Notes under the pieces: model-generated
The model's database searches: none
The model's input: the letters and a program-made list of their open reading frames with translations, nothing else
Told to the model about the DNA's origin: nothing
Shown: piece after piece, positions 7,492 to 15,330 of the stretch
Position numbering within the stretch: position 1 is the stretch's first letter
How the letters are laid out: each line of letters begins with the position of its first letter
DNA from: Gemmatimonadaceae bacterium
GTDB taxonomy: Bacteria; Gemmatimonadota; Gemmatimonadetes; Gemmatimonadales; Gemmatimonadaceae
Assembly (NCBI GenBank): GCA_025450035.1
Contig: JANWIF010000123.1
Span: 1-37,873 of the forward strand
DNA length: 37,873 bases
Direction of reading: 5' to 3'
Program-made: the position numbers and the translations under genes

Positions 7492-9081
7492 CTAGTGACC
7501 CGAGGACTCCGCCACCCGCTCGCGCGAGCTCGTGCGCGTGCGCACATGAGTCGTACGGTGAGACGAAGACTTCGATCCCTTCACCAGGAGGACCTGCCCA
7601 GGGAAGATCATGCTCTTCCGTAGTCCATTGAGCCGCATGATCGACGTCACGCTCGAATGATATCGCTTGGCGATCAGGCCTAACGACTCGCCGCGCTTCA
7701 CCACGTGTGTCACATTGTGCGCGGACGACCCATACCGCTCGATGGAAGGATCCGGAACATCGTGCGCCGCCGCGACGACCGCTGCGGTTGGAATCAACAT
7801 CGTCTCTCCAACGGCTACTCGACCGTGACGGTTGGGCTTGGTCTTGGGGTTGTACCACCCAAGTTGTTTGACCGTGATGCCCGCCCGCCGCGCGATTCTC
7901 GCCATGGTATCGCCCTTGCGCGAAGTCTCGTGTTTGTACGCTGTCCGGATCGCCCGGGGAAGCGCGGCAAACGCGGAGTCGAAACCGGATCCGTCGCCGA
8001 CCGGAACCCGCACGGTAAATGAGTCGCGGGGCGGCGTCACCCCACGGAGAATTTCTGGATTGAGATCGACCACCGAATCGAGCGTGGTGTGCACGGCACG
8101 AGCAACGGCCGCCAACGGAGTGGTCGGCCCGACACGCACCGAGTCGTACACGAACGCCGAATCGTAGCGCAGGTCGAACCCGTAGCGTTTGGGATCCTTC
8201 GCGATCAACGCTGCGGCGATGAGGCGCGGCACGTAGTCACGTGTCTCAGCGCGTAGATAGTCCTTCTCTGCCAGCGCAAAGAAGGCCTCGTCTCCCGTCT
8301 GACCCTCCAAATCATCGGCATAGCGCGTGAGACCTCGGGCGATGCGGCCAGGGCCGCCGTTGTACGCCGCCGCCGCCAGATACAGCGAACCGAACTGCTC
8401 GTTCAGCCAGCCGAGGAATTTGATCGCCCCATCTGTGGAGCGCACTGGGTCTCGCCGCTCGTCCACCCACCAGTCCACGCGCAGTCCGGTACCGCGAGCG
8501 GTGCTCGTCATCAGTTGCCACAGTCCGACTGCAGCCGCGCTCGAGTAGGCGTTAGGATCGTAGCCGCTCTCGATCAGGGCCAGGTACGTGAGATCTTCCG
8601 GCAAACCCGCCGTGTGGAGTTTCTGGCGAATCATCGGCTCGTACCGGCCGCCACGTTCAAGCATTTGGCCAAATCGATCGTGGGCGCCCGTCTGAAAACG
8701 ACCCACGAAGTACTCGACACGCGAGCGAGTCTCGAACGACCGAACATCGATGTCCCACTCTGGCGCGGAGTCAGCGCTTGCGACTTCCGAGTCGGGCACA
8801 GGATTGGGCACCGATTGCTTGAGCGTGTCACCGAATATCTTCAGTGCCTCGCCGGTAACCGCCGGCGAAGGGACGCTGGACGAGTCGTTTGCGCTATCGG
8901 ACGCTAGTGCGTGGTCGGTCTTGTCGGCAGGAGAACCGGCCAGGGGCGGCGGAGCGCCTCCGGGCCGGGAAGAGTGACAGGCCGCCAGGATGAGCGTGGC
9001 GATCAGAAACGCGAACGCTCGAGAGCTTCGCGTGAACGGGGCCTGGGGGGGGGAGGGGGGCAGGACGATGGGAAAGGTCAC
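7492..9081 (-). CDS. MltD-like lytic transglycosylase lipoprotein with two LysM domains
   Basis: A 529-aa murein hydrolase. An N-terminal signal ends at lipobox LILAAC, followed by a Pro/Ser/Asp-rich linker. The SLT domain (about residues 135-270) has the catalytic Glu in LIESGYDPNA and the motifs AVGLWQLMTSTA and AAAYNGGPGRIA. Two LysM modules follow in the C-terminal third, one starting near KGDTMARIARRAGI and one near VKRGESLGLIAKRY; these bind peptidoglycan. The open frame extends to 9222, but GTG 9081 has AGGTGAT about 10 nt upstream and gives a normal lipoprotein signal. The signal region contains a C9 run on the coding strand (9045-9053). Confidence 0.87.
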   Translation of the reverse strand: MTFPIVLPPSPPQAPFTRSSRAFAFLIATLILAACHSSRPGGAPPPLAGSPADKTDHALASDSANDSSSVPSPAVTGEALKIFGDTLKQSVPNPVPDSEVASADSAPEWDIDVRSFETRSRVEYFVGRFQTGAHDRFGQMLERGGRYEPMIRQKLHTAGLPEDLTYLALIESGYDPNAYSSAAAVGLWQLMTSTARGTGLRVDWWVDERRDPVRSTDGAIKFLGWLNEQFGSLYLAAAAYNGGPGRIARGLTRYADDLEGQTGDEAFFALAEKDYLRAETRDYVPRLIAAALIAKDPKRYGFDLRYDSAFVYDSVRVGPTTPLAAVARAVHTTLDSVVDLNPEILRGVTPPRDSFTVRVPVGDGSGFDSAFAALPRAIRTAYKHETSRKGDTMARIARRAGITVKQLGWYNPKTKPNRHGRVAVGETMLIPTAAVVAAAHDVPDPSIERYGSSAHNVTHVVKRGESLGLIAKRYHSSVTSIMRLNGLRKSMIFPGQVLLVKGSKSSSHRTTHVRTRTSSRERVAESSGH

Positions 9082-9228
9082 CAGATCACCTGTCGCAGTT
9101 TCATCATGGCCCTCGCATGGGGGGAGTACTCTTTCGGTGAACAGTACGGCGCCGGCAGGGTAGTGCGCGCGGCATAAGCGTGCACGCCCCGTGGAATGCG
9201 CCAGGCGCTCCACGCTCCCCACCCGCAG

Positions 9229-9678
9229 TCACCGCGTAGCTATGAAATTGCCGAGCATGCGGTTCGTCGCGTTCAGCACCGCGATGACCGCGCCGCGCAC
9301 CGGATCATCCTCAACGAGACACGAGCCGAGGAGGCGCTGCGGACCATCGTGCCGGTTCACGACAGACACAATGACGACGTTCGCATCGAAGACGCGAATC
9401 GATTTCACGCCTATCAGCTCGAAGGCCAGCGCGGAATCCGAAAAGGTCTCGATCGCCCGCAACGAGGCTTCCGCCGCCACCCGGAGGTCTACCGTAGGGC
9501 TCGTCTGACCGGACGCGGTGCCACGAACCTTGTGTCCTTCAACCCATTCGAGCTCGACTTCCGCTGTACAGCGACCATCGCTCGCGCGGCGAAATCGGAA
9601 ATCGGTGAAGCGCAGCCGCTCCCGTTTGCCGTTCAAGGAAGGAGCGTCCGCGTCGCTCTCGCTCTGGCTCTGCGTCAT
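9229..9678 (-). CDS. Small protein resembling the LeuA allosteric (dimer) domain
   Basis: A 149-aa protein. The first ~45 residues are charged. The rest shows the strand-helix pattern of the LeuA C-terminal regulatory fold: VRGTASGQTSP, then VAAEASLRAIETF, then FELIGVKSIRVFDANVVIVSVV, then GSCLVEDDPVRGAVIAVLNATNRML. In LeuA enzymes this domain binds the feedback inhibitor leucine; here it stands alone with no catalytic domain. ATG 9678 is preferred over TTG 9732 because the extra residues look non-native. Neither has a clear ribosome site. The family match is from pattern only. Confidence 0.6.
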   Translation of the reverse strand: MTQSQSESDADAPSLNGKRERLRFTDFRFRRASDGRCTAEVELEWVEGHKVRGTASGQTSPTVDLRVAAEASLRAIETFSDSALAFELIGVKSIRVFDANVVIVSVVNRHDGPQRLLGSCLVEDDPVRGAVIAVLNATNRMLGNFIATR

Positions 9679-9786
9679 GGTGGCGGAAGACAAGGGAAGT
9701 CGCAAGGTGACTAGCGTGCCGGCATAACGCAATACGAGTCAGCACAGCGAACGCAACCCTGCGCTTCCGCATGCACCGCACACTCG

Positions 9787-9792
9787 TATATT
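9787..9792 (+). promoter_or_regulatory. -10 box (TATATT) for a leaderless mRNA
   Basis: TATATT is followed by 6 nt (CGCGCC) and then ATG 9799. There is no Shine-Dalgarno, so transcription probably begins at the start codon. It has the same geometry as the box before holB. Confidence 0.5.
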
Positions 9793-9798
9793 CGCGCC

Positions 9799-10683
9799 AT
9801 GCACGCTCTGCTGCTCATTTTCGCGCTCGCCGTTCCCCACACAGCGGATTCGCTCGTGCAGCGCGTTCAGCAGCGCATTGCGCAAGTACCAGGAGCGGAG
9901 GTGGGACTCGCCTTTCGTCGCCTCGATGGCACTGACTCATTGTTCATCGATGCCGATACCGAGTTTCACGCCGCAAGCACGATGAAGGTGCCCGTCATGA
10001 TCGAGCTGTTCCGACAGGTCGATCAGCACGGCTTGTCGCTCGACCAGGGCATCTTGCTCGTGAACCAATTCGGGTCGATCGTCGACGGCTCGACGTACGC
10101 GCTCGATCCCGGAGACGACTCGGACAGCTCCATGTATGTACGCGTGGGCACCCGAGTCACGGTGGGCGAACTGATGAGGCACATGATCGACCGGTCGAGC
10201 AACCTGGCCACCAACGCCCTCGTGGCGTTAGTGGGCGCCGACCGCACGACAGCCGCCATGCGTACCCTCGGCGCAGAGCACACGCACGTCCTTCGCGGCG
10301 TCGAGGATGAAAAAGCGTTCGAACGCGGACTCAACAACAAGATCTCGGCGCGCGACCTCGCCACGCGACGGGCCGCGATTCAGACTCTCCACGCCGCCTC
10401 GCCGGCCAGTTGCGCGATGATGCGCGACATCCTCCTGCATCAGGAATTCAGCAGTGAGATTCCCGCCGGACTACCTCCGGGCACGCCTGTGGCCCACAAG
10501 ACAGGGTGGATCACCGGCGTGCTGCACGACGCTGCAATCGTGTACCCAAAACACGCGCCGCCCTACGTTCTCGTCGTACTCACGCGCGACATTCCCGATG
10601 AAAACGTCGCGCGTGCGCTGATCGTGGACATCTCGCGGATGGTGTACGCGCACGTGTCCGCCGACGCTCCGGAAGTACGTTGA
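9799..10683 (+). CDS. Class A beta-lactamase-fold serine hydrolase, exported
   Basis: A 294-aa protein. A short hydrophobic signal (MHALLLIFALAVPHTA) precedes the beta-lactamase2 fold. Active-site motifs are STMK (Ser60, Lys63), RSSN in the SxN position, and HKTGW as the KTG triad. The omega-loop region is short: ERGLNNKISARDLA puts the Asp of the usual TPRD element only a few residues after a Glu. It is therefore unclear whether the general-base Glu166 equivalent is present. It may be a DD-peptidase or esterase-like relative rather than a true penicillinase. It is expressed from its own putative leaderless promoter. Confidence 0.8.
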   Translation: MHALLLIFALAVPHTADSLVQRVQQRIAQVPGAEVGLAFRRLDGTDSLFIDADTEFHAASTMKVPVMIELFRQVDQHGLSLDQGILLVNQFGSIVDGSTYALDPGDDSDSSMYVRVGTRVTVGELMRHMIDRSSNLATNALVALVGADRTTAAMRTLGAEHTHVLRGVEDEKAFERGLNNKISARDLATRRAAIQTLHAASPASCAMMRDILLHQEFSSEIPAGLPPGTPVAHKTGWITGVLHDAAIVYPKHAPPYVLVVLTRDIPDENVARALIVDISRMVYAHVSADAPEVR

Positions 10684-10875
10684 GAAGGCACGGACCGCGC
10701 CTCCTCACCTGCTCACACGAGCCGTCGTCCCCATAGAACAATTCGTTACAGCCCGCAACGATCTCTCGCAACAGAGTGCGAGGAGCGGGAAGTAGCGAAA
10801 AGCCAATCGCCAGCGGCACACGTACTTATGCCCGGCATGCCGGTTGCTCACTCGTGCGCCCATGAGGAGCACGAC

Positions 10876-11955
10876 ATGACTCGTCGCGGAACTGACCAGC
10901 GACGCGAACCGGAGCCGCCGGCATTCTCGCCGCGTCATCCGTCGGGCCACGCGCAGGAAGCGCGAGCGTTGCTAGCGCGCGCGCGTGAGCACGAACGACG
11001 CGGCGCGGTCGCCGAGTCCAGCGTTGCCTTCGACATGGCCGTGGCGCTCGTGGACGGTGCTCCCACATCGCCGCTGCACGCCGATCTCCACCGATGGCAC
11101 GGTCAACTCCTGTTCGACGTCGGTGCAACGAGCGAGGCGGAATCGTTCTTTCGCCGCAGCCTCGAGATGGCGCAGTTCATTCGCTATGCCATGGGCATTG
11201 CGCGAGCCCAAGCCGCGCTGGCGCGTGTGGTGCAGCGCCGTGGGGACCTCGCTGCCGCGCGTCGCCAGTTCGACGATGCCTCGCTCAACGCCGTGGCTAC
11301 CGGCGATCACGCGCTCTTCGCGCTCATCGAACAACACCTGGGCACGCTTTCGATGGTGTCGGGCGACACCGAGGATGCTGCACAGCGGTTCCGCCTGAGT
11401 GTTCGGGCGCTACGCGAGTCAGGAGATGACGCAGCCCTGTGCTGGGCATTGGACAATGTCGGCCAATTGCACCTTCAGCGGGGCCGCATTCCTGAGGCGT
11501 GGGCGGCGGTGTCCGAAGGGCTCGCGATCGCCGAGCGACTGGACAGCGCTGCACTGCAGCAGCAATTGTCGGCCACCGCGGCCGACGTGTCATTCGCCGC
11601 CGGCAACATGGCGGAGTGCGACAGCGCAAGCGCGCGCGCGCTGACCATTGCGTCGCGGCGCGGTGACCGCGTGGGTCGTGCCCTGGCCCTTCGCCTTCGC
11701 GCGCGCCTCACGGCGCACCGCGATGCCACCGACGAAGCCGTTGCCTCCCTGGAGAGCGCACGGGCACTGGCTGCGCAGAGTGAAGATCTGCTGCTGGCCG
11801 CCCGTGTGCTCGTCGAGCTCGGTGATGTGGTGGCGGCGCGCGGCGATACGGCCCGAGCGCGAACGGCCTGGGAACAGGCTCGAGCCGCGTACGTGCGACT
11901 GGGCATGCCACCAGAATCGGTGGCCATCGGTCAACGTCTTTCCTCTTCTCCCTGA
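10876..11955 (+). CDS. TPR-repeat protein
   Basis: A 359-aa all-helical protein with about seven tetratricopeptide-like repeats rich in Ala, Leu and Arg (for example EARALLARAREHERRG, RAQAALARVVQRRGDL, CWALDNVGQLHLQRGR, ARVLVELGDVVAARGD). There is no signal peptide, so it is cytoplasmic. TPR arrays mediate protein-protein contacts. The start is ATG 10876 with GAGGAG 6 nt upstream; the frame is open to 10828 without such a site. The next gene is a sigma-54 activator without a receiver domain, so this could be a partner scaffold, but that is only proximity. Confidence 0.75.
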   Translation: MTRRGTDQRREPEPPAFSPRHPSGHAQEARALLARAREHERRGAVAESSVAFDMAVALVDGAPTSPLHADLHRWHGQLLFDVGATSEAESFFRRSLEMAQFIRYAMGIARAQAALARVVQRRGDLAAARRQFDDASLNAVATGDHALFALIEQHLGTLSMVSGDTEDAAQRFRLSVRALRESGDDAALCWALDNVGQLHLQRGRIPEAWAAVSEGLAIAERLDSAALQQQLSATAADVSFAAGNMAECDSASARALTIASRRGDRVGRALALRLRARLTAHRDATDEAVASLESARALAAQSEDLLLAARVLVELGDVVAARGDTARARTAWEQARAAYVRLGMPPESVAIGQRLSSSP

Positions 11956-11958
11956 GGC

Positions 11959-11977
11959 GAGACCGGCCAGCGGTCTC
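11959..11977. terminator. Hairpin after the TPR gene, possible weak terminator
   Basis: GAGACCG/CGGTCTC form a 7-bp perfect stem with a 5-nt loop, 3 nt after the TPR stop. No T-tract follows, so intrinsic termination is doubtful. Confidence 0.35.
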
Positions 11978-11984
11978 AATCGTC

Positions 11985-11999
11985 GTTTCATCGTGAAAC
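11985..11999. promoter_or_regulatory. 15-bp palindrome upstream of the sigma-54 activator
   Basis: GTTTCA-TCG-TGAAAC is a perfect 6-bp inverted repeat with a 3-nt centre, 5 nt before GTG 12004 and 46 nt before ATG 12046. It could be an operator for the regulator gene. Confidence 0.3.
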
Positions 12000-12045
12000 C
12001 AGAGTGCGCGGCCGTTCAGCGCGCACCATCCCCTTCCCGAATCTC

Positions 12046-13212
12046 ATGCCGGATTCCCCGCCCGACGATTCGTCCAGAACTACTGGCTCCTCCGCGCCGG
12101 GCAATTTGCGCCCCACGACGGCGAAGGCAGTAGGATCGACGCCGCCGCGCATCGTCCCAGCCCTCGGCGCGAGTTTTCCATCCGCGTCGAGCACGACCAA
12201 CGGCACGGTCGGCGCGCAGCAGCCGCCGGGGCTCGAGACCATCATCGGAACGAGCTCCGCACTCGCCGATGCGCTCGACCGCGCGCGGAAAGTGGCAGGC
12301 AGCCGGCTCACCACGGTGCTGATCGTCGGCGAGACAGGCACCGGCAAAGAGTTGTTCGCGCGCGGGATTCACTATGCAGGACCGTCACGGGGCGAGCCAT
12401 TCGTGGCCGTGAACTGCGCGGCGATCCCCGAGACGCTGCTCGAGTCGGAGTTGTTCGGTCACGAGCGTGGGGCGTTCACTGATGCCCGCGCGCAGAAGCG
12501 CGGACTGATGGAACTGGCCGGCTCGGGCACACTCTTTCTCGATGAGATCGGTGAGCTTCCGCCGCGGCTTCAGCCCAAGTTATTGCGCGCGTTGGAAGAG
12601 CGTCGTGTGCGGCGCTTGGGCGGGTTGCAGGAAATCGAGATTGGTTGCCGCATCGTGGCCGCCGCCAACACGGCGCTGCACGATGCTGTAGGCCGATTGG
12701 AGTTTCGTGAGGATCTGTATTACCGGCTCAACGTATTTCGGATCGCACTGCCGCCGCTGCGAGACAGGGAAGGCGACGTCGAGGTGCTGGCGCGCTATTT
12801 CCTAGCAGACCTGGCCCGGCAGCAGCAGTTGGAGCCGAAGACGCTCGAGCCTGACGCGGTGGCCGCACTGCGCGCGCATACGTGGCCGGGAAACATCCGC
12901 GAACTCAAGAACGTGATCGAGCACGCGGCGATCCTGAGCGATGGGAGTTCGATTTGCGCCGAGCATCTCATGATTCAACAGCGCACCATGTTGCCGGCCA
13001 CGCGCGCGTCGGGTCCGGTGCGAGAGATCAGGATTCCGCCGGAAGGAAAGTCGCTCGACGCGATCGAGAAGGAGGCCGTGCAAATGACACTTCAGATTAC
13101 GCACGGCAATCGCAGTGCCGCCTCGCGCATTCTGGGCATTTCGCGCCCGACCCTTGCCCGGAAGATGCGCGAGTACGGAATCCACCATCCCCCGGGCGCG
13201 CACGGCGAGTGA
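12046..13212 (+). CDS. Sigma-54-dependent activator without receiver domain
   Basis: A 388-aa bacterial enhancer-binding protein. The first ~65 residues are Pro/Ser/Thr-rich and show no known sensor. The AAA+ domain (about 70-310) has Walker A GETGTGKE (~95-102), the sigma-54 contact loop written GAFTDA rather than the consensus GAFTGA (~142), Walker B GTLFLDEIGELP, and FREDLYYRLNVF. A C-terminal Fis-type HTH contains NRSAASRILGISRPTLARKM. The family opens sigma-54 promoters by ATP hydrolysis. ATG 12046 is chosen over the upstream in-frame GTG 12004; neither has a clear ribosome site. The GGDEF protein follows 40 nt downstream, probably in the same transcript. Confidence 0.87.
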   Translation: MPDSPPDDSSRTTGSSAPGNLRPTTAKAVGSTPPRIVPALGASFPSASSTTNGTVGAQQPPGLETIIGTSSALADALDRARKVAGSRLTTVLIVGETGTGKELFARGIHYAGPSRGEPFVAVNCAAIPETLLESELFGHERGAFTDARAQKRGLMELAGSGTLFLDEIGELPPRLQPKLLRALEERRVRRLGGLQEIEIGCRIVAAANTALHDAVGRLEFREDLYYRLNVFRIALPPLRDREGDVEVLARYFLADLARQQQLEPKTLEPDAVAALRAHTWPGNIRELKNVIEHAAILSDGSSICAEHLMIQQRTMLPATRASGPVREIRIPPEGKSLDAIEKEAVQMTLQITHGNRSAASRILGISRPTLARKMREYGIHHPPGAHGE

Positions 13213-13252
13213 TGCCGGTGCGCGGGTGGGGTGGTGGAAAGGAGTTGAGCCG

Positions 13253-14215
13253 ATGAGCGCGAATGGTACGAAGATTTTGCTCGTGGCCAAGCGCGATCCG
13301 GAGGTGCAGCGGCTGATCGATGCGCTCACCATTGGGGGACTTGCCGCGCTCGACGTCGAGCACGCCAGCGGCGCCGGCGAGGCATTGCAGCGGCTGGGCG
13401 TCGATCGGTTTGACGCGCTTCTGCTGTCGCTCCCCGACGGCGATGCGGCATCGCTCGAGGCGGTGTCGCGGATGCACGAGTACGCTCCCGACGTACCCAT
13501 CATCGTGTTGACCGGCGTCGACGACGACGGACTGGCCGTTCGCGCGCTCAAATCAGGGGCGCAGGATGCGCTGGTGCGTCATCAAACCGACGGCGCGCTA
13601 CTGGTGCGAGCGATTCGCTACGCCATCGAGCGGCACCAACTGCAGATGGCGCTGCGCGCGATGGCGCTCGTGGACGATCTCACCGGGTTGTACAACCGCC
13701 GTGGCTTCCAGACGCTGGCACGGCAGCACATGAAGATGGCCGACCGAATGCGCAAACGCGTATCACATATCTTCGTCGACCTGGATGGGCTCAAAGAGAT
13801 CAACGATTCGTTCGGTCATCGCGAGGGGGACCTCGCGCTCATCGACACCGCCGACCTGCTGAAGGAAACATTCCGTGAATCGGACATCCTCGCGCGCATT
13901 GGCGGCGACGAGTTCGTGGTGCTGGCGCTCGAGACCGCGGGGTTGGCGCAGGAACACTGGGCTGCGCGGCTGCATGAGAATCTGATGCTCTACAACCAGC
14001 GCCCCGATCGCCGGTATCGTCTATCGCTGAGCATGGGGATCGCGTACTACGATCCGGATTTTCCGTGTCCGCTGGATGATCTGCTCGATCGCGCCGACGC
14101 TTTGATGTACGAGCAAAAGCGCACCAAGCGGCCGTCGTCGCCAGGGGGTACGCCCGCAGCGCCACCGCGGTTCGGCGCGTCGAGCACGCACGGCATGGCT
14201 CCGCGCGCGGACTGA
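13253..14215 (+). CDS. Diguanylate cyclase with degenerate receiver domain
   Basis: A 320-aa protein. Residues ~5-125 are a CheY-like domain that lacks the phosphorylation chemistry. The acidic pair after strand 1 reads KILLVAKRDPE, and the strand-3 Asp is replaced in FDALLLSLPDG, while the switch Thr (IIVLTGVDD) and Lys (ALKSGAQDAL) remain. Residues ~140-300 form a GGDEF domain with intact IGGDEF (217-221), DDLTGLYNRRGF, and an inhibitory I-site RESD five residues before it. It should make c-di-GMP from GTP with product inhibition. The start has an ideal AAGGAG site. The C terminus is Pro/Ala-rich and disordered. Confidence 0.87.
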   Translation: MSANGTKILLVAKRDPEVQRLIDALTIGGLAALDVEHASGAGEALQRLGVDRFDALLLSLPDGDAASLEAVSRMHEYAPDVPIIVLTGVDDDGLAVRALKSGAQDALVRHQTDGALLVRAIRYAIERHQLQMALRAMALVDDLTGLYNRRGFQTLARQHMKMADRMRKRVSHIFVDLDGLKEINDSFGHREGDLALIDTADLLKETFRESDILARIGGDEFVVLALETAGLAQEHWAARLHENLMLYNQRPDRRYRLSLSMGIAYYDPDFPCPLDDLLDRADALMYEQKRTKRPSSPGGTPAAPPRFGASSTHGMAPRAD

Positions 14216-14238
14216 ACGCGTCGGCCTAACGAGAGCAA

Positions 14239-14272
14239 GAACGCGCGGCGCACTCCAGTGCGCCGCGCGTTC
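14239..14272. terminator. Long GC hairpin between convergent genes
   Basis: Perfect 15-bp arms at 14239-14253 and 14258-14272 with loop TCCA, located 23 nt after the GGDEF stop and 30 nt from the convergent lipoprotein stop (14303). There is no T-tract, so it may act as a weak terminator, an attenuating hairpin or an mRNA 3'-end stabiliser. Confidence 0.6.
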
Positions 14273-14302
14273 GTGTCCGGCCGAGCGACGCCGGACGCTC
14301 GG

Positions 14303-15202
14303 TCAACCCGTTACGATGATCAGGAATTTCGATGGCGCCCAGAACTGCGTGGGGTCCGAGATGTGAAGGTCGCCACCCGGCTTGCCCCCAAGCGTGGTGG
14401 GCTGCTCGACGAGTGTCGGGTCCTGGCGCGACACGATGCGGTAGCCGCGCTCGGGATCAGGAATGGTGATGGTGGTGGTGGTGAACTTGTCGATGGCCGT
14501 GAAGGCACTCGGATCCAGCTTGCGCGCCGGCACCAGCGCCTTGTGACCGAAGAACAGAAACTTCGATCCTTCCTCGACCACGAGACCACGCTTCTCCAGG
14601 TCGTCTTTGGACCCGATCACGTAGTACACAGTGTTGTTCTCCTGGCGGAGCGAGTGCATGGTGTCGGTCACTGCCGCCTTGCCCGCGGCCAGCTGCGTGT
14701 TCACCGTAGTTAGGCTGTCGACCCGTCCGGTGAGCACGAGGATGTCCTGCTTCTGGCGGTCCACCATCGTTTGCAACGACGTGATGGTCTGCTCGTATTG
14801 GGCGACCTGACCCTGCAGCGCTTGGTTGTGCGACGCGAGGCGCTGCACATGGGCGCGGCTTTGCTTGAGCAGTGCCGTCACCTGCTGCACCTTGCCAAGC
14901 AGGCTGGCGCGAAAGGCAGCCTTCGGGTCCTGCGCCGAATCGCCTTTTACGTTGAGTGGCACGTGCGACGAAAGGCCTTTCACGTGCGACAGCTCGCCGT
15001 CGATGGCGTCGAGCAGCTTGGTGGTTTCGTTGAAGCCCTGCAGGAGCGAGTCCTGCTGGGCGGATACGGTACGGGTCTGCGCGAGCTGCGTGTTCAGCGA
15101 GCGAACAGAATCAACCGCCGTCGCGCGGCCAGCGGAGCCGAACCCGGATCGGTCGCAGGCAACGACGGCGAGCAACGACAACAAGATGGCAACGCGACGC
15201 AT
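14303..15202 (-). CDS. Coiled-coil lipoprotein, function unknown
   Basis: A 299-aa protein. The signal peptide with lipobox (MRRVAILLSLLAVVAC, Cys16) is followed by about 170 residues of heptad-rich coiled coil (VRSLNTQLAQ through VDSLTTVNTQLAAGK). The C-terminal ~110-residue globular domain begins at NTVYYVIGSKDDLEKRGL and ends in LIIVTG. It is probably anchored to a periplasmic membrane face with an elongated stalk. ATG 15202 has AGGAG upstream; the open frame to 15334 has no such site. I recognise no named family, although YYVIGSKDDL-type C-terminal domains occur in other unnamed bacterial lipoproteins. Confidence 0.75.
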   Translation of the reverse strand: MRRVAILLSLLAVVACDRSGFGSAGRATAVDSVRSLNTQLAQTRTVSAQQDSLLQGFNETTKLLDAIDGELSHVKGLSSHVPLNVKGDSAQDPKAAFRASLLGKVQQVTALLKQSRAHVQRLASHNQALQGQVAQYEQTITSLQTMVDRQKQDILVLTGRVDSLTTVNTQLAAGKAAVTDTMHSLRQENNTVYYVIGSKDDLEKRGLVVEEGSKFLFFGHKALVPARKLDPSAFTAIDKFTTTTITIPDPERGYRIVSRQDPTLVEQPTTLGGKPGGDLHISDPTQFWAPSKFLIIVTG

Positions 15203-15330
15203 GAACGCTCCTGGATGCGGGAATCCGCCGCCTTCAGTTGGGCGACGGAGTTGGGACACGTGAAAATTGGTCGATCGTGGTCGCCGGCACAATGTGGCGC
15301 GACACATGGCGCATCGCCGTGTGAGCGAAA

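Noticed and set aside
14239-14272. Canonical rho-independent terminator
   Set aside because: The 15-bp stem is excellent but no T-tract follows on either strand, so it is listed only as a moderate-confidence hairpin.
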